Assembly: GCF_014648995.1 (NCBI RefSeq) | Contig: NZ_BMSE01000001.1 | Location: forward strand, 434,001 to 498,000 | Direction: 5' to 3' | Source of the DNA: Streptomyces massasporeus | GTDB taxonomy: Bacteria > Actinomycetota > Actinomycetes > Streptomycetales > Streptomycetaceae | DNA length: 64,000 nucleotides | Part shown: one piece after another, positions 25,499-34,000 of the stretch | Position numbering within the stretch: the stretch's first letter is position 1 | How the letters are laid out: each line of letters starts with the position of its first letter | Notes under the pieces: generated by a model | Databases searched by the model: none | What the model saw: only the letters and a program-made list of their open reading frames with translations | Told to the model about the DNA's origin: nothing | Program-made: the position numbers and the translations under genes

Positions 25499-26794
25499 TC
25501 ACAGGGTCGATCGGGGGCGGTGCGAGGGGCAGCACCACTCGACGGCCTCGTACTGGTGCACCACCACGCCGACTTCTCCCGGCCACTTCGTCTCGAGGTC
25601 CCCCATCGACGCCGCATCCGCCAGTTCCAGGCAGACGGACGCAGCCGTCTGCTCGCCGACGCCGGAGAACGAGGGATAGCTCGCGTTGACCAGGCCCTGG
25701 AGCCAGTTGCGCAGGGTCCGCCTCTCGTTCCACCGCGCGAGCCGGATGCTGCGGTGCGCGAAGCCGCGTCCGGTCAGCCACGTGTGCAGGCGTTGCCGCT
25801 GTCCCTTGGTCCAGTACGGGAAGACCCCGCCGGAGAGCTTCGCCAGCCGTGCGGTGATGTCCTCCTGAAGGCGGCTGATCCCGGGAGCCGGCGCGGTTTC
25901 CAGCTCGATGCGGTAGAACTGGCCGCCCAGGGCCAGCAGGCGTTCGATCTCGGTGGCGGCCAGCAACGGCTCCGTGCAGAAGTCGATGCTCTCGTGCTCG
26001 ACGACCGCGTCGAACGACCCGGTCTCGAACGGCATCGCCATCATGTCCCCGTGCCGCACGTCCAGGCCGTCGCGGCGTCCCGCGGAGATCATCGCGGCCG
26101 ATGCCTCGATCCCCACGTAGGAGCAGGCGAAGGGGGCGATGTTGCGTCCCACCCTCCCGGTGCCGGTGCCCAGTTCCAGGACGCGGCGTGTCCCGAGGAG
26201 CTCCTTGGCGAATTCTCGCAGTACCTCGTTGAACCGCTCGGTCACCCGCCGCGCCGGATCGTACCGGCGTGCCAGCTCCGGTCCGTAGAGCGCACCGTCG
26301 ACAGCCGACGCTCCGCCGGGTCGCCCCGGTGTGATCTCGACGCCGGTGAGGTGACGCTGGTTGGCGTCGAACCAGCCGACGCACTCCAGGGCCGCACGGA
26401 CGGTCATCCGGTCGCGCCGCGCGTACGCGGTCAGCTCCGAGGGCAGGCCGCCGAAGGCGAGGGTGCAGCCGTCCCCCGCGCCGCGCAGCCGCACGTAGGC
26501 GCACGCGTCCATCAGCGCCGCCGACTCGTCCGTGGTGATCAGGTCGTTCATCCGGACGGTGGACGAGTACCGGGCCGCGATGTCGGCGACCGGAGGCAGG
26601 ACCTTCTCGGCCAGTGTTTCCAGAGCCGCGACCCGCCAGGGCGGAACGTAGTGGAATCGGTTGTCGCACGGTGGAAGGACGGTGACGTCCCCCGCCTCGC
26701 GCACGAGATCAATCGCGGTGTTCGTCCGGGCAGCGCGTTTCGACCTGTCAGGGATCACTGGCATCACCTTCTCGAAAAGGCCGGCTCCACCCAT
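25499..26794 (-). CDS. Class I SAM-dependent methyltransferase with N-terminal extra domain
   Basis: 431 residues from ATG 26794, which shares one base with the preceding stop (TGATG). The SAM domain occupies about residues 230-400: VLELGTGTGRVGRNIAP, YVGIEASAAMIS, VRHGDMMAMPFETGSFDAVV. The first ~200 residues form an additional domain I do not recognise (FHYVPPWRVAALETLAEKVL, then LECVGWFDANQRHLTG). By position it corresponds to the methyltransferase before cpz27 in the caprazamycin cluster. The diazepanone of caprazamycins carries two N-methyl groups, so N-methylation by this and the 45960-46592 enzyme is a reasonable inference. Confidence 0.8.
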   Translation of the reverse strand: MGGAGLFEKVMPVIPDRSKRAARTNTAIDLVREAGDVTVLPPCDNRFHYVPPWRVAALETLAEKVLPPVADIAARYSSTVRMNDLITTDESAALMDACAYVRLRGAGDGCTLAFGGLPSELTAYARRDRMTVRAALECVGWFDANQRHLTGVEITPGRPGGASAVDGALYGPELARRYDPARRVTERFNEVLREFAKELLGTRRVLELGTGTGRVGRNIAPFACSYVGIEASAAMISAGRRDGLDVRHGDMMAMPFETGSFDAVVEHESIDFCTEPLLAATEIERLLALGGQFYRIELETAPAPGISRLQEDITARLAKLSGGVFPYWTKGQRQRLHTWLTGRGFAHRSIRLARWNERRTLRNWLQGLVNASYPSFSGVGEQTAASVCLELADAASMGDLETKWPGEVGVVVHQYEAVEWCCPSHRPRSTL

Positions 26795-27819
26795 CAGGGG
26801 ATCCAGACGGAGAGCCGCCGAGCCGCCTCGGAGCGGGATTCCTGGCCGTCCTCGGACCAGGTGAGGACGAGGTTGCCTCGCACGTCGCCGTCGGCGAGCC
26901 GCTTGAGTGCCGCGCGCGCCTCCTGGATCGGCAGCACGTCGTCCACCAGCGGCCTGATGCCGGTGGTGCGCATGAATGTCACCATGCGCCGGTATTCCTC
27001 CCGTGTACCGCTGAAGGACCCGACGACGTTGATCTGGTGGAAGTAGACGCGGTGCAGCCGGGCGGGCGGCACATCTCCCGTCGTGGCACCGGCGACCACC
27101 ACCGTGCCGCCGTGCCGGACGCTGCGCAGCGAGTGCGTCCAGGTCTCCTTGCCGACGCTGTCGATGACCGCGTCGACCGGTTCGGGCAGCGTGGCGCCCG
27201 GTTCGAAGACGTCGCTCGCTCCCAGACGGCGGGCCAGGTCCCGCTTGTCGGCGGAGCGGCCGGTGACCCAGGTGCGCAGGCCTCCTGCCGCGGCCAGGCT
27301 GATCAGCGCGGTGGACAGTCCGCCCGCCGCGCCCTGGACGAGCACGGTGTCTCCGGGGCGCAGCGCCGCCTTCGTGTACAGCATCCGGTAGGCGGGCAGC
27401 CAGGTGCACACCAGGCACGCGGCCTCCTCCCAGGACAGATGGTCCGGGACCGGCAGCAGGCTCTCGGGGGGTGCGGCGAAGTACTCGGCCAGTGTGCCGG
27501 GCCGGGCACCGACCAGCTGGGCCGCGGGCATCACCAGCGTCTCGTCGCTCATGCCCGGTGGGGAATCCAGCAGCGGGTACAGCACCACCCTCGCGCCGTC
27601 CGGCCCTTCCCCCGCCGCCTCGCAGCCGAGGATGCGCGGGTACTGGTCGCGGTTGATCCCGACGCCGCGCAGGGTCCACAGGTCCTTGTGGTTCAGGGAC
27701 GCCGCCCGGACCCGGACCCGCACCCAGCCCTGAGGCACCTCGGGATCGGGGCGGTGTCCGACAACAACGGCGGACAGCGGGTCGTCCGGATCGGGGGTGG
27801 TCGCGAACACTGCTTTCAT
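26794..27819 (-). CDS. NADP-dependent zinc-type dehydrogenase / enoyl reductase-like
   Basis: 341 residues from ATG 27819 (GAGGA about 9 bases upstream); longer in-frame starts exist but read as arginine-rich non-coding sequence. Medium-chain dehydrogenase features: NHKDLWTLRGVG, CEAAGEG, and the NADPH loop VLVQGAAGGLSTALISLA, with HINVVGSFSGT-like segment (HQINVVGSFSGTREEYRRM) near the C-terminus. Zinc cysteines are not evident. In this cluster an enoyl reductase is needed to turn an HMG-CoA-derived 3-methylglutaconyl unit into 3-methylglutaryl; this protein is a good candidate, by inference only. Confidence 0.82.
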   Translation of the reverse strand: MKAVFATTPDPDDPLSAVVVGHRPDPEVPQGWVRVRVRAASLNHKDLWTLRGVGINRDQYPRILGCEAAGEGPDGARVVLYPLLDSPPGMSDETLVMPAAQLVGARPGTLAEYFAAPPESLLPVPDHLSWEEAACLVCTWLPAYRMLYTKAALRPGDTVLVQGAAGGLSTALISLAAAGGLRTWVTGRSADKRDLARRLGASDVFEPGATLPEPVDAVIDSVGKETWTHSLRSVRHGGTVVVAGATTGDVPPARLHRVYFHQINVVGSFSGTREEYRRMVTFMRTTGIRPLVDDVLPIQEARAALKRLADGDVRGNLVLTWSEDGQESRSEAARRLSVWIP

Positions 27820-27860
27820 GAGTCGTCGTCCTCGGGCTGCCGGATGGCGTTCCCACGCAT
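27816..27860 (-). CDS. 14-codon mini-ORF coupled to the dehydrogenase gene
   Basis: ATG 27860 is preceded by a strong GGAAGGAAG at about 5 bases. It encodes MRGNAIRQPEDDDS and stops in a TGA that overlaps the ATG of the dehydrogenase (ATGA at 27819-27816). The arrangement is that of a translational-coupling leader: ribosomes ending here can restart on the dehydrogenase. No function for the peptide itself is claimed. It may instead be a by-product of an unused ribosome-binding site. Confidence 0.4.
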   Translation of the reverse strand: MRGNAIRQPEDDDS

Positions 27861-27911
27861 GTGACTTCCTTCCTTCCCGGCGTTCCGCCAACAGGGCACC
27901 TGGTGCCCGCC

Positions 27912-29711
27912 TCAGGGGGGCGGGCCGAGCAGTTGGGCCAATGGCACGGTCGCGCGCGCGAACCACATCGCGAACCCGGACACGACCAGCGCCCGCATCC
28001 GCAGCGAGGGCCCGGATCCACTCGGGTCACAGCGCACGCGCGCCTCCTCACCCGCCGCGATCTCGTGCACGGTCCTTGTGTGCAGCGTCCCGACACCGTC
28101 GTCGATGTCGACGACCACCCGGGCTGCGGGGTCCGTTCGCCTGCCGCCGAAGAAGCGGACCCCGACGACACCCGGCGCCGGTACGGTGATCAGTGGGAAG
28201 CGCACCGGGTCAGGCGATCTCGCGAGGTGTCCGCACACGTCGCACTGCGCCCAGAAGTTCTGGCGGTCACTCGCCACGTTCCGTGCCGTGCTCACGTACA
28301 CCGGGAGCCCGCACAGCCGGCAGGCGCACAGTTCTTCCGGCAGCTTCGGCCCGAAGAGCAGTCCGCTCTTCATGGCTCGCTCGACATCGCGGCCCCCGAT
28401 GGCGGGGACCGACGCCACGAAGCGAACCAGGTCCTGTTCGAACCGGCGGGCGAGGTCCGTGGTCTTGGCGAGACAACGGGCGACTTCGGCCCGCGCGGTC
28501 TCGTCGTAGAGCTGCCGTTCGTTCGCCGCCGACAGCACCCTGGCGGCGCGGGCCGACCAGCCCGAGGCGCTGTCGATCCAGCCCCCGCCGTCGTCCAGCG
28601 CCCCGCGTGCGGCGGGGCCACCCGCCAGGCGCAGCGCAGTGACCTGCTCGCGCACGTCGTGGAGGGTGCGGGTCAGCTCCCGCACCCGCTCCTGGTCCCG
28701 TGACCGGTGCGCCGACCGGGAAGCGACGGCGTCGAGTTCGGCCTGCAGGCCGGTGACGACCGCCTGTCTGTCGAGGACGGCGTCGGTGTACCCCAACAGG
28801 ACCGGGTCGCCCAGGCACAGGGTGCCCGCCGACGGGTCGTCCCCGCCCGGCGCGGACCCGGCCAGCCGGTTCAGCTCGTGGGCGACGATGGCGGCACGGG
28901 ACGTCGGCATGCGGTAGAGCGACCCGCACACCGTCGCCGCGTACGAACTCGCGAAGGCGTCGACGAAGTTCGACGCGGGCACGCTGCGCCGCCAGTCGGG
29001 TATCAGCGCCCCGCACGATCCCAGGTGGATCCACACACAGCGAATCTCGTCGAGCCTGCACAGCCTGAGATCGTGCGCCGCGCAGGCGCAGTCCTGCTCC
29101 GGGAAGCGGCTCAGGCTGTGCGAGCAGATGAACCTGCCGCCGATCTTGACGTGGGACTCGTTGCCGTGTCCGTACACGGAAAGGCTGTGCACGCCCTGCG
29201 CCCCGGGGCCCGTGAACTGTGCTGCGTCGCCCACCACGGAGGACGAATCGGCGGCGTCGACGACGACGTGCCTTCCGGCCTGCGCACGCCGTGCCAGGGC
29301 CATGCGCCTCAGCATGAAGCCCAGTTCCCCCCTCGAGCGGGCCGGCAGCGTGCCCACGGGCATGCCGACGCGGCGCCCGAAGGCCACGATGTCGCGAGCG
29401 AGACCGAGGTCGAACTCCTCGCGGGCGACGACCACCAGGACGTACCGAGCCGACGCCGGTATCGACCGCTCGGCGGCACCCCGACGCAGATCCTCCGCAC
29501 AGACCTCCGTGACCGTGCGGCATCCGAGCGGAGCGAGGTCGTCCTCGTCCGGAAGGAGATCGCTGCGAAGGACGACCACCGCGCCCTCGGGCCACGTCCG
29601 GTCGGTCGCGGTGGCACTCGACAGCGAGGCGTACCACCGCAGCACGTCCCGTTGTCTGTCGTCGACCTGGACGACGGCGGACGGATGAGAAGAGCCCACG
29701 TCACTCCCCAC
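27912..29711 (-). CDS. Uncharacterised 599-residue protein with clan CD-like His/Cys motif and zinc ribbon
   Basis: I do not recognise a named family. The middle contains a hydrophobic strand ending in SLSVYGHGN (His182-Gly) and, 51 residues later, CVWIHLGSCGAL (Cys233), followed by LCLGDPVLLGY. This order of HG, hydrophobic-SC and GDP is that of clan CD cysteine peptidases (C25, CHAT, caspase-like). A coiled-coil-like stretch (DAVASRSAHRSRDQERVREL) follows, then CRLCG and CDVCGH, which look like a zinc ribbon, and a beta-rich C-terminus. It begins 6 bases after a small acidic peptide gene. By order it equals the hypothetical gene between cpz23 and the dehydrogenase gene of the caprazamycin cluster. 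Peptidase activity is inference. Confidence 0.6.
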   Translation of the reverse strand: MGSDVGSSHPSAVVQVDDRQRDVLRWYASLSSATATDRTWPEGAVVVLRSDLLPDEDDLAPLGCRTVTEVCAEDLRRGAAERSIPASARYVLVVVAREEFDLGLARDIVAFGRRVGMPVGTLPARSRGELGFMLRRMALARRAQAGRHVVVDAADSSSVVGDAAQFTGPGAQGVHSLSVYGHGNESHVKIGGRFICSHSLSRFPEQDCACAAHDLRLCRLDEIRCVWIHLGSCGALIPDWRRSVPASNFVDAFASSYAATVCGSLYRMPTSRAAIVAHELNRLAGSAPGGDDPSAGTLCLGDPVLLGYTDAVLDRQAVVTGLQAELDAVASRSAHRSRDQERVRELTRTLHDVREQVTALRLAGGPAARGALDDGGGWIDSASGWSARAARVLSAANERQLYDETARAEVARCLAKTTDLARRFEQDLVRFVASVPAIGGRDVERAMKSGLLFGPKLPEELCACRLCGLPVYVSTARNVASDRQNFWAQCDVCGHLARSPDPVRFPLITVPAPGVVGVRFFGGRRTDPAARVVVDIDDGVGTLHTRTVHEIAAGEEARVRCDPSGSGPSLRMRALVVSGFAMWFARATVPLAQLLGPPP

Positions 29712-29717
29712 GGGTCT

Positions 29718-29906
29718 CTAGATCCCCGGGTGCGGGGCTACTTCGTCCAGCGACAGCACGGCCCCGACGTTCTCCTCGGGTACGTCCTCGAACCAGTCGA
29801 GGTCCTCCGCTGCCGCCTTGTCGGCCGGTCCCGTCGTACCTGCCGACGCGGTCTCCTGGGCGGGCGTGGTCGGCTCGTCGCCGTGTGCCTGCTCTGCGTC
29901 CTGCAC
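29718..29906 (-). CDS. Small acidic peptide (62 residues), possible partner or substrate
   Basis: GTG 29906 with AAGGAG 7 bases upstream, high third-position GC and a TAG stop 6 bases before the next gene support real translation. The peptide begins MQDAEQAHGDEP, is Ala/Glu/Asp/Pro-rich with one lysine and no cysteine, and has a more ordered C-terminal half (DLDWFEDVPEENVGAVLSLD, ending APHPGI). Length, acidity and position ahead of a peptidase-like gene resemble precursor peptides or antitoxin-like partners, but it fits no class I know. Two other frames overlap here but are arginine-rich and lack ribosome-binding sites. Confidence 0.55.
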   Translation of the reverse strand: MQDAEQAHGDEPTTPAQETASAGTTGPADKAAAEDLDWFEDVPEENVGAVLSLDEVAPHPGI

Positions 29907-29928
29907 AGCGTTTCTCCTTCTCTGCGGG

Positions 29929-29955
29929 TGTCGTCACTTTCAGGGGATGTCGTCA
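29929..29955 (-). repeat. Direct repeat upstream of the small peptide gene
   Basis: The octamer TGACGACA (minus strand) occurs at 29955-29948 and again at 29936-29929, a 19-base period. It lies in the 117-base gap between the esterase stop and the peptide start, the largest gap inside this gene block. It could be part of an internal promoter or a regulator site. Confidence 0.3.
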
Positions 29956-30023
29956 TATGGGGCCGGTGGCATGCACGTGTGGCCCGCGCCGCCGCATGTG
30001 GTGGTCCGTCGAGGGCCGAGGAG

Positions 30024-31058
30024 CTATCCGACGCACTCCCGGATCCCGTGCGCCAGGTACTCCCCGTACCGGCGGTGCGCGCTCGACGTCAGGTGGATGC
30101 CGTCGGCGAGGAAGTCGGATTCGCCGACGTCCGCCCACTGGCGCACTCGGTGGACCCTCTTGTCGCCCCACTTCATCACCGTCTCCACGGTGGCGTCGTG
30201 CATCTCGACCATCTCCGCCGCGGTCATCCCGCCGGGGCCCTTCAGGTCGCGGTACCGGGGGCTCATGGGCGGGACGATCACGACCACCTCGCTGTCGGGC
30301 ACGGCATCGATGACGCGTTTCACGAACCCGAGCATGTTGGTGAGGTAGGTGTACTGGTTCAGGGACCCGGTGAGGTAGATCATCCCGCCGACCGCCATCG
30401 TCACGTACCGCGGCCGCAGGTCGGCGATCAGATCCGCGAACAGCGGTTCCATGTGCGTGCCCTTGCCGCGCGCCACCGACACCAGGTCGAGGTCGTCGCG
30501 CCACCGGCTCGACTGGACATAGTTGGTGAGCGGCGAGTCCGCCCCCATGCCCTGCGACAGGGAGCCGCCGTAGTGCACCCACCGTTTCGGGTTCGGGACC
30601 GGCGATGACGCGGTCGCGCTCTTCTCGATCCGCAGGTCGATCAACCGGAACTGGGCGTAGAGCGGCAGCCAGATCTCGACCAGCCGGTCGCCGCCGTCCT
30701 CGTTGCCGAGGTCCAGTCGCAGGGTCTCCTGGGTCTTGAGGGCGGACAGCGCACGCCGGCCGAGGCGGCGCCCGTTCACCACCACGTCGACGGACTCCAA
30801 CTGCTCGACGTCCTCGGCGAGTTCGATGATGTTGTCCGGGCACCGTGAACACAGGTAGTCCATTTCGATGCGCGCGGCATCCGTCACCAGCGCGACGGAC
30901 ACCCCGGACGGCATGGCGGCCCGCCCGATGCCGCCCTCCGGGAAATACAGGCGGGCCTCGTCGAACGGAACCCGCCACGGCGCGAGCCAGTTCTCGCCCT
31001 CCTGCAACGAGACCGCCCCGTTGAACCTGAATTCTTCGCCGCATGTCAAAGACTTCAC
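30024..31058 (-). CDS. cpz23: SGNH/GDSL-type hydrolase or acyltransferase
   Basis: 344 residues from GTG 31058 (AAGGAG 7 bases upstream), overlapping the ABC transporter stop as GTGA. An N-terminal beta-rich domain (~150 residues) precedes an SGNH catalytic domain: the nucleophile serine is in VHYGGSLSQGMG, the oxyanion region in AVGGM, and the Asp/His pair in DGIHLTSSAHRRYGEYL. Enzymes of this family are esterases or acyltransferases. In caprazamycin formation Cpz23 is implicated in handling the fatty-acyl/3-methylglutaryl side chain, but whether it acylates or deacylates cannot be told here. No signal peptide is visible. Confidence 0.8.
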   Translation of the reverse strand: MKSLTCGEEFRFNGAVSLQEGENWLAPWRVPFDEARLYFPEGGIGRAAMPSGVSVALVTDAARIEMDYLCSRCPDNIIELAEDVEQLESVDVVVNGRRLGRRALSALKTQETLRLDLGNEDGGDRLVEIWLPLYAQFRLIDLRIEKSATASSPVPNPKRWVHYGGSLSQGMGADSPLTNYVQSSRWRDDLDLVSVARGKGTHMEPLFADLIADLRPRYVTMAVGGMIYLTGSLNQYTYLTNMLGFVKRVIDAVPDSEVVVIVPPMSPRYRDLKGPGGMTAAEMVEMHDATVETVMKWGDKRVHRVRQWADVGESDFLADGIHLTSSAHRRYGEYLAHGIRECVG

Positions 31059-34000
31059 GCTCTGTCTCCTTGTCCTCGGTTGCTCGTTGCTCCGTCGTGT
31101 ACGGAGGCGGCCCACAGGTCCGCGTAGAGTCCGTCCGACCTCAGCAGGGCCTCGTGGCCGCCGGACTCCAGCAGCCGGCCCCGTTCGACGACGGCGATGA
31201 CGTCGGCCTGAGCGGCGGTGGCGAGCCGATGCGCGACCACGACGGTCTTGCGCCCTCCGCCGCCCTCACGCAGCGCGTTGACGATGCTCCGCTCCGACTC
31301 CAGGTCGAGCGCGCAGGTGGCCTCGTCCAGCAGAAGGAGGTCCGGATCCGACACGATCGCCCGCAGCAGGGCGACCACCTGCCGCTGGCCCGCGGACAAC
31401 GCCGATCCTCGGGGTCCGACGTCGTAGTCCAGACCGCCGGGCAGGGAGGTGATCATCTGCGACGCGCCGAACGAGCGGACCGCCCGCATGATCTCCGCCC
31501 GGGACACGCCCGGACGGCCGAACGCGATGTTCTCACCGACGGAGCCGCTGAACAGATGTGCCTCCTGCGGCACGAGGGCGGTCCGCCGACGGTAGTCGCG
31601 CAGCGGAATCGTGGCGACGTCCACGCCGTCGACGCGGATGGCCCCCCTCTGCGGTCGGTAGAAGCGTGCCAGCAGCTTGACGATCGTCGACTTCCCGGCA
31701 CCCGTGGGTCCGACGACGGCGACGGACTGCCCCGGACGGATGTCGAGAACGACGTCCAGGAGGGAGTACGGGGCGTCCCGGCGGTAGGTGAAACCGACCC
31801 GGTCGAACCGGATGGCACCTCCGGCGCCCGGCATGCCCGCCGGCGCGCCGTCGAGCGCCTCCTCCGTAGGTTCCGACAGCAGGCCGTTGATGCGCTGGAG
31901 CCCCACCCCGGCTTGCCGGGCACTGTCGTAGACCGTGGCCATCTGCTGGATCGGGTAGTACATCATGGACAGGTACAGGATGAGCGCGGCGATCGTCCCC
32001 CCGTCGTCACCGACCGCCCAGGGCAGTCCGTCCACGGTGGTCGGCAGCAGCACGCAGATCAACGCCATGTCGATGGTCAGTGCGACCAGGGGGAAGAACC
32101 AGGCCGCCGCGCGATGTCCCGCCTGGCGCTCGTCGCGGTAGGCCGCCGACTTCTGCGCGAACTCGGCGATGATCCGGTCGGTGCAGCGGAAGATCTGTGC
32201 TGTGCGCACCCCGTGCACCTTCTCGTGCAGGTCGGCGTTGACAGTGGCGAGAAGTTCCCTCGCCCTCGGGTACGACCGGGTGACGATCCGCCGGAACGCG
32301 ACAGCCCCGGCGAGCACCAGCCCGGCCACCGCTGCCAGGACCGGCCAGTAGCCCGGCGCCAACAGCACCACCACCACAGCGACGCCGAGCATCAGCTGCA
32401 GGTTGACGATCAGGGACAGCAGACCGGACTGCAGGAACGCGGACAGCGAGTCGACGTCCGCCGTCATCCGGGTCAGCAGATTCCCCGACCGCACTCGGTC
32501 CACATAGCCCAGGGGAAGACGCTGGATGTGGCGGAAACACCGCAGGCGGACGGCGAACAGCACCCGGTCGCACACCCGCGTGGTCGCGCGAACGGTCCCC
32601 CACCCTGCGATCCAGCTCATCGCGGTGATCGCGAGACCGAGCACGAACAGCAGCGCGACAGCCGTGGCGTCACCGTCCGTCGAGCGCCCGAGGACGGCCC
32701 GCGCCACCGCCGGAAGCGCCACGGCCGCGACGACCTCGATCCCGATGCAGGCGAGTGCCGTGACGGCCGCCGACCGGACCGGCCGCAGCGCCTTGCGCAG
32801 GCCGAACGGGCCGCTCTGCCGACCGCCTTCGACATCGGCGCGCTCGGGCTCGTCGACGACCGGAGGCAGCTCGGTGACGTATGTCGCGAGCGCCGCCGCC
32901 GGATCGTCCTCACCGGCCCCCGCCCCGGCGCGGCCGGCGTCCGGAGGAAGCGTCTCGCGCACATCCGGCTCGCTGCTCTCGACCTCGTCGGCGCCCAGCG
33001 TGGGAGTCGGTGTCTCCTCACCGATCAGGGTCTTCAACCGCACGGAGCCGCGCAGGAGTTCCGCGGCGTCGCCCTGCTCGACGACGCGGCCGCCCTCGAC
33101 GACGGCGATCCGGTCGGCGAGGGACAGCACGGCGCGCCGCCGGCCGGTCACGACCATGGTGCAGCCGTGCCCGAGCCGCCGCCGCAGCGCGTCGAACACC
33201 CGCGCCTCGGTCAGGGTGTCCAGGGCGGACGTGGCGTCGTCGAGCACCAGCAGCCCCGGAGAGTTGTACAACGCCCGGGCGAGCGCGATCCGCTGTCGCT
33301 CACCGCCGGAGAGCCTGGCTCCGCCCTCACCCACGGAGGTCCGGTCCCCCTCCGTCATGCGCTCGAGCATCGTGTCCACGGCCGCGTCGGTGAGCGCCGA
33401 CGCATACCGGTCCGCGTCGAACCCCCGGCCGAGGAGGACGTTGTCCCGGATGGTGCCGGAGAACAAGAACGGTTCCTCCGTCACCAGCACCACGTCCGGG
33501 TCGCCGAAGCGTGCCGTCCCGGCCCCGGCTCTTTCGCCGAAGTCGCCGAAACCGTCGACGAGTTCGACGCGTCCCGCAGTGGGCCGGTACTGCCCCTGGA
33601 GCACAAGTCCGAGGACCGACTTCCCGGAGCCGGCCTTGCCTGCGACACCGAGGCACTCTCCCGGCGCGACCTCGATGCTCACCCCCCGCAGCACGTCCCG
33701 CGCGTCCGGCCCGAGTGTCAGCTCGACGTCGGACAGCAGCACGCCGAGTCCCTCGCCGCGGCTCGTCCGGGAACCGGGGCCGGCCGCATCCGGCGGATGC
33801 TCGCCGCTGCCGGTGATCGCGTGGATCCGCTCGACGGACGACCTGGCGAGCGCGATCGCGGAGACCACCCCGGCCAGCAGCCGGACGAGTCCGGTCATGG
33901 TGAGCAGGTAGGTGGCGAACACGATGAACGTGCCGACGCTGATCTCACCGCGCAGGGTCATCGTCCCGCCGACCCCGATGACCAGGACGAGCGCCAACTG

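Noticed and set aside
26794..28171. Extension of the 25499-26794 methyltransferase frame upstream to 28171
   Set aside because: It runs through the dehydrogenase gene in another frame and reads as arginine-rich filler; the TGATG overlap at 26794 gives a natural start.
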